Shown: positions 15,822-23,416 of the stretch, piece after piece | Numbering within the stretch: the first letter of the stretch is position 1 | Layout of the letters: each line of letters starts with the position of its first letter | DNA from: 13-2-20CM-66-19 sp963760225 | GTDB lineage: Bacteria; Pseudomonadota; Gammaproteobacteria; Steroidobacterales; Steroidobacteraceae | NCBI GenBank assembly: GCA_963760225.1 | Contig: CAVXCD010000002.1 | Coordinates: 558,001 to 622,000, forward strand | Length of the DNA stretch: 64,000 bases | Direction: 5' to 3' | Notes under the pieces: model-generated | What the model was told of the DNA's origin: nothing | Databases searched by the model: none | Seen by the model: the letters and a program-made list of their open reading frames with translations, nothing else | Program-made: the position numbers and the translations under genes

Positions 15822-16919
15822 ATGACGCTCCTCACGATCAACAGCGGCAGCACCTCCGTCAAGCTTGCGCTCTACGATGTCGGTGAGCACGGCGTGCTGC
15901 GCCAGCTCGAGCACGAGCAGCACGACGGCGCGCAACTGGATCCGCGGCAGTTGCTCGGCGCGCTCGCGGCGAAGATCGGCGCCGCACCGCAGGCAATCGC
16001 GCATCGCGTCGTGCACGGCGGTACGCGCTTCACTCACCCGGCGCGCATCGATGCCAGCGTGCTCAGCGCCATCGAGCAGCTCGCGCCGCTCGCGCCACTG
16101 CACAACCCCGCAGCGCTGCACTGGATCCGCGCCGCGCTTAAGATCTGGAGCGCGGTGCCGCAGGCGGCGGTGTTCGACACCGCGTGGTTCGCGGGGCTGC
16201 CGCGGCGCGCCGCCGAGTACGCGCTGGCGGCCGATATCGGCGTCGATGCCGGCGTGCGCCGCTACGGATTCCATGGGCTGGCGCACGAGGCGATGTGGCG
16301 CGCGTGGTGCCGGCTGCACCCGCAGCTGCCTGGCGGCGGACGCCTCATCACGCTGCAGCTCGGCGGCGGCTGCTCGATCACTGCAAGCGCGGACGGCCGG
16401 CCGCTCGATACCTCCATGGGCTTCTCACCGCTTGAGGGCCTGGTCATGGCGACCCGCACGGGCGACATCGATGCGGCGGTGGTGCCGTACCTCGAGCAGC
16501 GGCTCGAACTCTCGGGCGATGAGGTCATCGCACGGCTCAACTCGCGCGGCGGACTCGCCGGCCTCTCCGCCAGCAATCAGAATCCCACGCAGCTGCTCGC
16601 GCAAGCCTCGCCACAGGCACGCTTCGCGGTGGAGCTGTACTGCTACCGCATCCGCAAGTACGTCGGCGCCTATCTGGCGGTGCTCGGGGGCTGCGACGGC
16701 ATCGTGTTTGGTGGCGGCGTCGGCGAGCACGCCCCCGAGGTGCGCGCCCAGGCCCTCGACGGACTCGCCTGGGCCGGCATCGAGCTCGATGCGGCACTGA
16801 ACGCCGCGGCGCACGGCGGGGATGTGCACATCCAAAGCGCGCGCTCGACGGTCAGGGTGTGCGTGGTGTCGACTGACGAGGAATCGGTGCTCGCGGCAGC
16901 CGCCGCTGCCATGATATGA
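15822..16919 (+). CDS. ackA: Acetate kinase, atypical active site
   Basis: This 365-residue ASKHA-fold kinase would make ATP from acetyl-phosphate. Conserved parts are TINSGSTSVK, HRVVHGG (Arg62), LAPLHNPA (His94), VFDTAWF (Asp119), GFHGLAHEA, DTSMGFSPLEGLVMATRTGD (Arg212), and FGGGVGEHAPEVR near the end. The usual HLGNG motif reads QLGGG here, so the conserved histidine (His180 in Methanosarcina AckA) is Gln179. The protein is about 35 residues shorter than typical AckA. A GTG at 15813 is an alternative start. Divergence from xfp supports a phosphoketolase-acetate kinase shunt. A propionate or butyrate kinase is less likely given the motifs. Confidence 0.85.
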   Translation: MTLLTINSGSTSVKLALYDVGEHGVLRQLEHEQHDGAQLDPRQLLGALAAKIGAAPQAIAHRVVHGGTRFTHPARIDASVLSAIEQLAPLAPLHNPAALHWIRAALKIWSAVPQAAVFDTAWFAGLPRRAAEYALAADIGVDAGVRRYGFHGLAHEAMWRAWCRLHPQLPGGGRLITLQLGGGCSITASADGRPLDTSMGFSPLEGLVMATRTGDIDAAVVPYLEQRLELSGDEVIARLNSRGGLAGLSASNQNPTQLLAQASPQARFAVELYCYRIRKYVGAYLAVLGGCDGIVFGGGVGEHAPEVRAQALDGLAWAGIELDAALNAAAHGGDVHIQSARSTVRVCVVSTDEESVLAAAAAAMI

Positions 16920-16954
16920 GCCTTCACGTGTCTGAGCCTTCAGGGGAGTGCTGC

Positions 16955-17719
16955 ATGCAATTCGAACCGCGCCATGAAACCTCCGCCCTGCCCGCCCCGT
17001 GCGCCACCAGCCGTCGCGCGCTGCTGCGCTCGCTCGCCGGCCTCGGGCTCGCCGGCGCGGCCGGCAACCTCGCGCTCCCGGGCGCGGTGCGCGTTGCCTA
17101 TGCGGCGGCGCTGACCCAGGAGCAGCGCGACAGCATGACGCCCGAGCAGGTGCTGGCGATGCTGCGGGCGGGCAACGAGCGCTTTCGCACCGGCCAAATG
17201 AAGGCGCACGATTACCTGGCGCAAAAGCGCGCGACCATCGGCGGACAGTACCCGGCCGCGGCCATCCTCAGCTGCATCGATTCGCGCGCACCGGCGGAGA
17301 TCATCCTCGATACCGGCATCGGCGATACCTTCAACGCGCGTGTGGCCGGCAACATCGCCAACGACGACCTGCTCGGCAGCCTCGAGTTCGCCTGCGCGGC
17401 CGCCGGCGCGAAACTCATCCTGGTCATGGGGCACACCGCCTGCGGCGCAATCAAGGGCGCGATCGATGGGGTGCAGCTCGGCCACCTGACGGAGCTGCTG
17501 GCGCGGATCAAGCCGGCGGTCAGCGCCACCGCCTACAGCGGCGAGCGCAGCAGCAAGAACGCCGCCTTCGTGGACGCCGTCGCCGGCACCAACGTGCGCC
17601 GCACGATCGAGCAGATCCGCGTGCAGAGCAGCGTGCTCGCCGGGCTTGAACAGGACGGCAAGATCAAGATCGTCGGCTCGATGTACCACTTGAAGGGCGG
17701 ACGGGTCGAGCTGCTGTAG
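16955..17719 (+). CDS. Tat-exported beta-class carbonic anhydrase
   Basis: This is a 254-residue protein. Residues about 19-51 carry a twin-arginine signal (TSRRALLRSLAGLGLAG, ending AYA). The mature domain has the beta-CA zinc ligands Cys107 and Asp109 (CIDSR, with Arg111 as dyad partner), His160 and Cys163 (HTACGA). It interconverts CO2 and bicarbonate, here in the periplasm. The ATG at 16955 follows GGGGAG. An ATG at 16916 would add 13 residues and overlap ackA. It lies 35 bp after ackA and may be co-transcribed with it. Confidence 0.92.
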   Translation: MQFEPRHETSALPAPCATSRRALLRSLAGLGLAGAAGNLALPGAVRVAYAAALTQEQRDSMTPEQVLAMLRAGNERFRTGQMKAHDYLAQKRATIGGQYPAAAILSCIDSRAPAEIILDTGIGDTFNARVAGNIANDDLLGSLEFACAAAGAKLILVMGHTACGAIKGAIDGVQLGHLTELLARIKPAVSATAYSGERSSKNAAFVDAVAGTNVRRTIEQIRVQSSVLAGLEQDGKIKIVGSMYHLKGGRVELL

Positions 17720-17745
17720 CTCTTGGCTGTGCAGAGCGCCGCGTC

Positions 17746-19359
17746 GTGAGCAGCCCTGCCGCGCAGCAGGCGGCCACGGCTGCCAGCGCGCTGCACTACC
17801 CGGTATTCCGCTTCCTGTGGATCGCGACCGTCGTCTCCAACGTCGGCTCGTGGATGTACAGCGCCGCCTCGGGCTGGCTGATGACGAGCCTCGATCCGAG
17901 CCCGCTGGTGGTGTCGCTGGTGCAGGTCGCCACCAGCCTGCCGCTGTTCCTGTTTGCGCTGCCGGCCGGGGCGCTGGCCGACATCCTCGACAAGCGAGGC
18001 CTGATCCTGGCGCTGGAGATACTCACCAGCGTGTTCTCGCTGCTGTTCGCGCTGCTGGTGGCGCTGCACGTGGTCACACCGGCGCTGCTGCTGGCGTTCA
18101 CCTTCCTGGTGAGCGTGCTCGGCGCGCTGGAGACGCCCGCCTGGCAGGCGATCGTACCGCAGCTGGTACCGCAGAACGCGCTGCCTTCCGCGGTGGCCAC
18201 CAACAGCTTGGGCGTCAACATCAGCCGCGTCATCGGGCCGGCGCTCTCCGGGCTCATCATCCTCAGCTGCGGAATCGCCGCGCCATTCTGGCTCGATGCC
18301 ATCAGCAACGCCGGCGTGATCGGCGTCATCCTGTGGTGGCGGCCGCCGGCGAAGCCGGCGCGCGCGCTGCCGCCGGAGCGCTTCCTGGACGCCATGCGCG
18401 CCGGTGTGCGCTTCGTGCGCAACAGCCGCCCGCTGCGCGCCACGCTGGCGCGCGCGGTGGGGTTCTTCCTGTTTGCGAGCGCCTACTGGGCGCTGCTGCC
18501 GGTGCTGGCGCGCGGCCAGCTGCACGGGGGTCCGACGCTCTACGGACTGCTGCTCGGCGCGATCGGCGCAGGCGCGGTCGCCGGGGCGTTCCTGCTGCCG
18601 CGAGTACGGCGGCGCTCCGGTGTCGACGCGGTGGTGATGCTCGGTGAGGCGGGCAACGCCGTCGCGCTGCTGCTGTTCGCACTGGCGCACGATGCGGCGC
18701 TCGCCACCCTCGCCTGCCTGCTGGCGGGGGTCTCCTGGATCATCGTGCTCGCCAGCCTCAACGTCTCCGCACAGGTCGCGCTGCCTGACTGGGTGCGCGG
18801 CCGCGGGCTGGCGGCCTACGTGTCGGTGTTCTTCGGCACGATGAGCGCCGGGAGTCTCCTGTGGGGATGGGTCGCGCAGCGCGACGGCGTGGCCGCGGCA
18901 CACTATCTGGCGGCCGCCGGCGCGCTGCTCGCGCTACTGCTCACCCGGCACTGGAAGCTGCGCACCGGGCCTGCCGCGGACCTGACGCCCTCCATGCACT
19001 GGCCCGAGCCGGTGCTCGCCGGCGAGCTCGATCAGGATGCAGGTCCGGTGCTGGTCACGGTCGAATACCAGGTGAGCGCCGAGCATCGCGCGGCGGTCCT
19101 GGACGCGCTCGAGCGCATCGGCCACGGGCGGCGGCGCGACGGCGCGTACGAATGGGACGTGTTCCAGGACACCGAGCACCCCGAGCGCATACTCGAGACC
19201 TTCCTGGTCGATTCCTGGCTCGAGCATCTGCGCCAGCATCGGCGCGTGACGCGTGCCGATCGCATCGTGCAGGATGATGTCGTCCACCTGCTGCGCGAGC
19301 CGCCGCGCGTCACCCACTACGTCGCGGCACGCACCAAACTGCCGCCGGCTCCGCGCTGA
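17746..19359 (+). CDS. MFS exporter (enterobactin-exporter-like, MFS_3) with C-terminal soluble domain
   Basis: This 537-residue protein starts at a GTG. The first about 405 residues form the usual 12-helix major facilitator, with WMYSAASGWLMTSL after helix 1 and GALADILDKRGLIL as the loop 2-3 motif. It is followed by a roughly 120-residue soluble tail containing VTVEYQVSAEHRAAVLDALE and DTEHPERILETFLVDSW, which resembles antibiotic-biosynthesis-monooxygenase-like ferredoxin folds. That tail is common in the MFS_3 (TED) family. The transported compound is unknown. It follows the carbonic anhydrase by 26 bp. Confidence 0.85.
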   Translation: MSSPAAQQAATAASALHYPVFRFLWIATVVSNVGSWMYSAASGWLMTSLDPSPLVVSLVQVATSLPLFLFALPAGALADILDKRGLILALEILTSVFSLLFALLVALHVVTPALLLAFTFLVSVLGALETPAWQAIVPQLVPQNALPSAVATNSLGVNISRVIGPALSGLIILSCGIAAPFWLDAISNAGVIGVILWWRPPAKPARALPPERFLDAMRAGVRFVRNSRPLRATLARAVGFFLFASAYWALLPVLARGQLHGGPTLYGLLLGAIGAGAVAGAFLLPRVRRRSGVDAVVMLGEAGNAVALLLFALAHDAALATLACLLAGVSWIIVLASLNVSAQVALPDWVRGRGLAAYVSVFFGTMSAGSLLWGWVAQRDGVAAAHYLAAAGALLALLLTRHWKLRTGPAADLTPSMHWPEPVLAGELDQDAGPVLVTVEYQVSAEHRAAVLDALERIGHGRRRDGAYEWDVFQDTEHPERILETFLVDSWLEHLRQHRRVTRADRIVQDDVVHLLREPPRVTHYVAARTKLPPAPR

Positions 19360-19391
19360 GCGAACGGCGCCGTGACGGGTGCGAAAAAGCG

Positions 19392-19670
19392 TCAGCCCGC
19401 CGCTTCCTGGCGGCGGCGCTTGCGCGCCTCCTGCACCAGGTCGCGCAGGAACGCCTTCTCATAGACGCGCAGCAGGTGGGGTTGGTGGCGCTCGATGTAG
19501 GCGCCGACGCAATCCTCCTGAGTCGCGCCCGCCATCGCCAGCAGCTGGCGGAAGGTCTCCGCGTCCCAGCGCCACGGCAGCTCCAGATCGGAGAACGCCC
19601 GGTTGTAGGCATCGAGCTCGGCGGCCAGCGGGTCGTCCGCCGCGCGGTGGGTGCTCTTCGTCTGCGCCAT
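19392..19670 (-). CDS. Small conserved soluble protein, function unknown
   Basis: This 92-residue protein has AELDAYNRAFSDLELPWRWD, TFRQLLAMAGATQEDCVGAY and HQPHLLRVYEKAFLRDLVQE, then a basic C-terminus. The pattern reads as a genuine helical protein rather than a chance frame. I cannot name a family with confidence. It is divergent from the LysR gene, with 123 bp between them that include an AT-rich patch, so the LysR protein could control it. Confidence 0.65.
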   Translation of the reverse strand: MAQTKSTHRAADDPLAAELDAYNRAFSDLELPWRWDAETFRQLLAMAGATQEDCVGAYIERHQPHLLRVYEKAFLRDLVQEARKRRRQEAAG

Positions 19671-19741
19671 TGCTCTACTCCAGGTCCGACCCTTAAGCGA
19701 GCTTACCCCCGCTCTACCCCAAGGAAAACTTAAAGCTTTCT

Positions 19742-19757
19742 ATCGTGACCATACGAT
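19742..19757. promoter_or_regulatory. Candidate LysR-type operator
   Basis: ATCGT (19742-19746) and ACGAT (19753-19757) form an inverted repeat with a 6-bp spacer, inside an unusually AT-rich stretch between the small conserved gene and the LysR gene. LysR regulators usually bind interrupted palindromes of about this size next to their own promoters. The palindrome AAAGCTTT lies just upstream at 19731-19738. Confidence 0.4.
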
Positions 19758-19793
19758 TTTAAGAATACCTCGGTAAGGCGTATCGTGCGCCCC

Positions 19794-20801
19794 ATGAAGA
19801 ACGTGACACTGCGTCAGTTACGGGTATTTGCCGCCGCGGCCCGCCACATGAACTTCTCGCACGCCGCCGCCGAGCTGCATATGTCGCAGCCGGCCGTGTC
19901 CACCCAGCTCAAGCAGGTCGCAGGCGTCGCCGGGCTGCCGCTGTTCGAGCGCATCGGGCGGCGCATGTACCTCACCCCGGCGGGCCGCGAGATCCTGCAA
20001 TGCGCCAACGCGGTCGCGCAGCGCCTGAAGGACACCGAGAGCGCGCTCGCGCAGTTGAAGGGCGTCACCGGCGGGCGGCTCGACGTGGCGGTCATCAGTG
20101 CCGGGGACTATTTCTTTCCGCGCGTGCTGGCGGCGTTCGGCGCCTCGCACCCGGGGGTGAGCTTCAATCTCACCGTGCACAACCGCGAGGGCCTGCTGCG
20201 CCAGCTGGCCGACAATCGCACCGATCTGGCGGTGATGGTGCGCCCGCCGGCCGAGCTCGACATCGTCGCGGTGCCGTTCGCCCCGCATCCCTATGTGATC
20301 GTCGCCCCGCCCGGCCATCCGCTCGCCGCTGCGCGCCAGATCCCGCGCTCGGCGCTCAACCGCGAGCGCTTCGTGCAGCGCGAGCAGGGCTCGGACACCT
20401 GGAACTCGATGCGCGAGGTGTTCGGCCGGCAGTTCTCACGGCTCGACATCGCCATGCAGATCCACAGCACCGAGACCATCAAGCAGGCGGTGGTTGCCGG
20501 GATGGGTATCGCGTTCCTGTCGGCGCACACCATCGGGCTCGACCTGCTCGCCGGCAACCTGGTGGTGCTCGACGTACAGGGATTTCCCGCCATGCTCAAC
20601 TGGTACCTGGTGCACCACCGCAGCAAGCGGCTGCCGCCGGTGGCGCTGGCCTTCAAGGAGTTCCTGGTGCGCGAAGGTGCGCCGCTCATCGAGCGGCTGG
20701 TGCGCTTCGAGCTGCACGCGGGCGCGGCGAACCGGCCGGCACCGCGCGCTGCGGCCGGCCGCTCGCGTGCACGGCAGCCTCAGTCGAGGAAGTCGCAGTA
20801 G
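19794..20801 (+). CDS. LysR-family transcriptional regulator, CbbR-like
   Basis: This 335-residue protein has the winged helix-turn-helix in residues about 1-62 (LRQLRVFAAAARHMNFSHAA, LHMSQPAVSTQLKQ, LFERIGRRMYLTPAG), followed by the substrate-binding domain and an Ala/Arg-rich tail. The closest type by motif is the CbbR group. Start choice: GTG at 19785 sits 6 bp after AAGG, whereas ATG 19794 is 15 bp from it, so the GTG may be used and would add three residues. The 3' end overlaps the convergent GntR gene by 22 bp. Its target could be the neighbouring oxalate-type operon or the divergent small gene. Confidence 0.9.
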   Translation: MKNVTLRQLRVFAAAARHMNFSHAAAELHMSQPAVSTQLKQVAGVAGLPLFERIGRRMYLTPAGREILQCANAVAQRLKDTESALAQLKGVTGGRLDVAVISAGDYFFPRVLAAFGASHPGVSFNLTVHNREGLLRQLADNRTDLAVMVRPPAELDIVAVPFAPHPYVIVAPPGHPLAAARQIPRSALNRERFVQREQGSDTWNSMREVFGRQFSRLDIAMQIHSTETIKQAVVAGMGIAFLSAHTIGLDLLAGNLVVLDVQGFPAMLNWYLVHHRSKRLPPVALAFKEFLVREGAPLIERLVRFELHAGAANRPAPRAAAGRSRARQPQSRKSQ

Positions 20802-21496
20802 CGCTCGACGTGCGCGGCCAGATCGAGCGTGTGCTGGCGGGTGAGGCGCTCGGCGAGCTCGGTATCGCGCCGCTCGAGCGCTTCGATGATCTTCAGGTGA
20901 TCGATGATCGAGCGCGCCGCGCGGCCGTCCTGGGAAATGGTCGCCTTGCGGATGGCGCGCACGTGGATGAACAGGTTCTTGGTGGCATCGGCGATCAGCT
21001 GCGAGCCACCGAGGCGCACGATCATCTGGTGAAACGCGATGTTGGCGTCGGAATACTCGCCGATGTGCTCGGCGGGCGGGGAGTTCTGGAACTCATCGAA
21101 CAGGTGGCGCAGCTTGCCGATCTCCGCATCCGTGGCGTGCTGCGTGGCGAGGCGCGCCGACATGCTCTCGAGCGCCGCCCACACCTGGATCATCTCGATG
21201 ATCTCGCGCTTGGACTTGCGCACGATGAAGATGCCGCGGCGCGGCACGGTGCGCACGAAGCCTTCCTGCTCGAGAATCGAAAGCGCTTCGCGCACCGGCG
21301 TGCGGCTCACCCCGAGCGCCTGCGTCAGCTCGCGCTCATCGAGCCGCAGCGCCGGGTGCTCGCCGTAGATGTCCGCGCCGGTGATCGCCTCCTTCAGCAG
21401 CGCGTAAGCCTGGTCGCGCAGACTAACTGAGTTCAGCGGGCTGAGCGCCAGCTGTCCGGCGCGGCTGCCGGATCTCGGCTTGATGATCGCGTTCAT
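20780..21496 (-). CDS. GntR-family regulator, FadR/FCD subfamily
   Basis: This 238-residue protein starts at the ATG at 21494-21496. It has an N-terminal winged helix (about residues 25-95; DERELTQALGVSRTPVREAL, then EQEGFVRTVPRRGIFIV) and an all-helical FCD ligand-binding domain (about 105-230, with DANIAFHQMIVRLGGSQLI carrying metal-site residues). FCD regulators usually respond to organic acids and repress neighbouring catabolic genes. It is transcribed away from the OxlT-like operon across a 522-bp control region holding palindromes, so it is the prime candidate regulator of that operon. Confidence 0.92.
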   Translation of the reverse strand: MNAIIKPRSGSRAGQLALSPLNSVSLRDQAYALLKEAITGADIYGEHPALRLDERELTQALGVSRTPVREALSILEQEGFVRTVPRRGIFIVRKSKREIIEMIQVWAALESMSARLATQHATDAEIGKLRHLFDEFQNSPPAEHIGEYSDANIAFHQMIVRLGGSQLIADATKNLFIHVRAIRKATISQDGRAARSIIDHLKIIEALERRDTELAERLTRQHTLDLAAHVERYCDFLD

Positions 21497-21643
21497 TAAA
21501 ACCCCATGGCCTGCGCGGCTCTCATGGCCGGGTAGGCTCGGCTGGCTCTCGCGCCCCTTGCGCATGCCGATGAAATATACCTTGGACCAAACCGCATCCG
21601 CCGCTCCCGTGCGCAGTGGCGCGCACCTGCGTCAGGTGTGCCT

Positions 21644-21653
21644 TGATATATCA
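21644..21653. promoter_or_regulatory. Palindromic operator candidate, copy 1
   Basis: This is a perfect 10-bp palindrome TGATATATCA. Its core GATATATC recurs at 21796. Two exact 8-bp palindromes in a short region of high-GC genome are unlikely by chance, and both lie between a GntR/FCD regulator and its probable target operon. Confidence 0.5.
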
Positions 21654-21782
21654 GATACCAAATTTCACCGGCCGCGCTAGAATCACCACCATGGTGCGCC
21701 GAGGCCTTTGGAGCTCCCCTGGTGAGCTTTTGCGTTGCAAAAGGACAGTTGTCGTGATGCCCCGCCGCAGAGCTTCGCTGCA

Positions 21783-21810
21783 TTGACAATCTGAAGATAT
21801 ATCACATATG
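21783..21810 (+). promoter_or_regulatory. Candidate promoter with embedded operator copy 2
   Basis: TTGACA (21783-21788) is an exact -35 match. A poor -10 (CATATG, 21805-21810) follows at 16 bp. The spacer holds GATATATCA (21796-21804), the same core as at 21646. A regulator bound there would block RNA polymerase. The weak -10 keeps confidence low. Confidence 0.4.
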
Positions 21811-22018
21811 GTCGGCGGCGGCTGTACTCAGCCATGGTTATGCACAACAACAAGGCAGCGCCCGAGTGTGCCATGGGACGCAAGGCTCCTCTTCCGGGGT
21901 ACGTTCCGGTGCAGCACCTGCTGCCGCGCCCGTCGGCACCCAGCCGCAAGACCCTCGGACGTCACACCGTCTTTCAGGCCTCGTCTCTTTCGCCTGTAGC
22001 AATTGAGGGGGAACAGCC

Positions 22019-23320
22019 ATGATCACCGCTGCGAATACCGAAAGTGATTCACTCTTCGCCAGGCCATGGGTCCAGCTGGTGCTCGGCATCATCTGCATGG
22101 CCGCGGTCGCGAACCTGCAGTACGGCTGGACGTTGTTCGTCAACCCGATCGACGCGAAGTTTCACTGGGGGCGCGCCGCGATCCAGGTCGCCTTCACCAC
22201 CTTCGTACTGATCGAGACCTGGCTCGTGCCGGTCGAGGGCTATCTGGTCGATCGGTTCGGTCCGCGCCCGGTGGTGATCACCGGCGGCATCCTGGTGGCC
22301 ATCGCGTGGGTCATGAACTCCTACGCCGACTCTCTGCCGATGTTGTACTTCGCCGCGGCGGTCGGCGGCGTCGGCACCGGCTGCGTTTATGGCACCTGCG
22401 TGGGCAACGCCCTCAAGTGGTTTCCGGGGCGTCGTGGGCTCGCCGCCGGCTTCACCGCCGCCGGTTTCGGTGCGGGCGCCGCGCTCACCGTCATACCGAT
22501 CTCGCACATGATCACGGCCGCTGGCTATCAACACGCATTCTTCGTCTTCGGCCTGCTGCAGGGCGCCATCGTGTTCATCATGGGGCTGGGGCTGTTGGTC
22601 CCGCCGCCACAGATCCTGACGGCCAAGGTCAAACCGAGCACGACCGCTTATGGCTACACCCCTCAACAGGTGCTGCGCAGCCCGGTCTTCTACGTGCTCT
22701 ATGTAATGTTCGTGTTGATTGCCGCCGGCGGGCTCACCATGACGGCGGCGGTGAAACCGATGGCCACCGATTTCAAGATCGACAAGGTCCCGGTCGATCT
22801 TTTCGGGATCGTGCTCACGGCGGGGATATTCGCCGTGTCCCTGAGCCGCATCTTTGACGGCATCGGCCGACCGTTCTTTGGCTGGCTCTCCGACCGGATC
22901 GGCCGCGAGCACACCATGGCGCTCGCCTTCCTCATCGGCGCTGCGGCATTGTTCGCCCTGAATCAGATCAGCGGGACCAACCCGGTGGCCTTCGTGCTGG
23001 TGACCGCACTGTATTTCGGGGTATACGGCGAGATCTTCAGCCTCTTCCCGGCGACCCAGGGAGATACCTTCGGCTCGAAGTTCGCCGCGGCCAATGCCGG
23101 CATGCTGTACACGGCCAAAGGCACCGGCGCGCTGCTGGTACCGCTCATGGCGGCCCTGACCAAGGCGCACGGCTATGGCTCGATGTTTACCCTGTTCGTG
23201 ACATTCAACGTCGTCGCGGCCTTGCTGGCCCTGTTTGTGCTCAAGCCGATGCGGGCACGGCACTTCGCCGCGGGCCCTCCGGCCGATGCGCAAGCGCAGG
23301 CCAAGGCGGCGATCGCATAG
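22019..23320 (+). CDS. OxlT-like oxalate/formate-type MFS antiporter
   Basis: This 433-residue, 12-helix major facilitator protein has N-terminal WVQLVLGIICMAAVANLQYG, PVEGYLVDRFGPRPVV (loop 2-3 motif), and GGVGTGCVYGTCVGNALKWF. These are characteristic of the oxalate:formate antiporter family. OxlT exchanges external oxalate for internal formate, and the decarboxylation cycle generates a proton-motive force in Oxalobacter. Position directly upstream of the ThDP enzyme and Frc supports oxalate or a related small dicarboxylate as substrate. GGGGGA lies 9 bp before the ATG. Confidence 0.88.
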   Translation: MITAANTESDSLFARPWVQLVLGIICMAAVANLQYGWTLFVNPIDAKFHWGRAAIQVAFTTFVLIETWLVPVEGYLVDRFGPRPVVITGGILVAIAWVMNSYADSLPMLYFAAAVGGVGTGCVYGTCVGNALKWFPGRRGLAAGFTAAGFGAGAALTVIPISHMITAAGYQHAFFVFGLLQGAIVFIMGLGLLVPPPQILTAKVKPSTTAYGYTPQQVLRSPVFYVLYVMFVLIAAGGLTMTAAVKPMATDFKIDKVPVDLFGIVLTAGIFAVSLSRIFDGIGRPFFGWLSDRIGREHTMALAFLIGAAALFALNQISGTNPVAFVLVTALYFGVYGEIFSLFPATQGDTFGSKFAAANAGMLYTAKGTGALLVPLMAALTKAHGYGSMFTLFVTFNVVAALLALFVLKPMRARHFAAGPPADAQAQAKAAIA

Positions 23321-23416
23321 CTACGCCCAGAGCGATTGAGCAAGGACGTGACCCGCTCATGCTGCACGGCACGGGCAAGCATGACCGGGCAATAGCAGAT
23401 TGAGGCTGGAGGAGCC

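Larger units (their letters stand above)
21497..22018. other. 522-bp gene-free control region between the GntR gene and the oxalate-type operon
   Basis: No convincing gene is seen. The region is noticeably more AT-rich in parts. It contains TTGGACCAA (21582-21590, a 4-1-4 palindrome) next to an ATATAC run, the palindrome TGATATATCA (21644-21653), and GATATATCA again (21796-21804) just behind a perfect TTGACA hexamer (21783-21788). The start of the transporter gene lies about 200 bp further right, implying a long leader. Confidence 0.7.

Noticed and set aside
21834..22022. Short open frame in the oxalate control region
   Set aside because: It has no SD and no recognisable pattern, and it overlaps the leader and start of the transporter gene.
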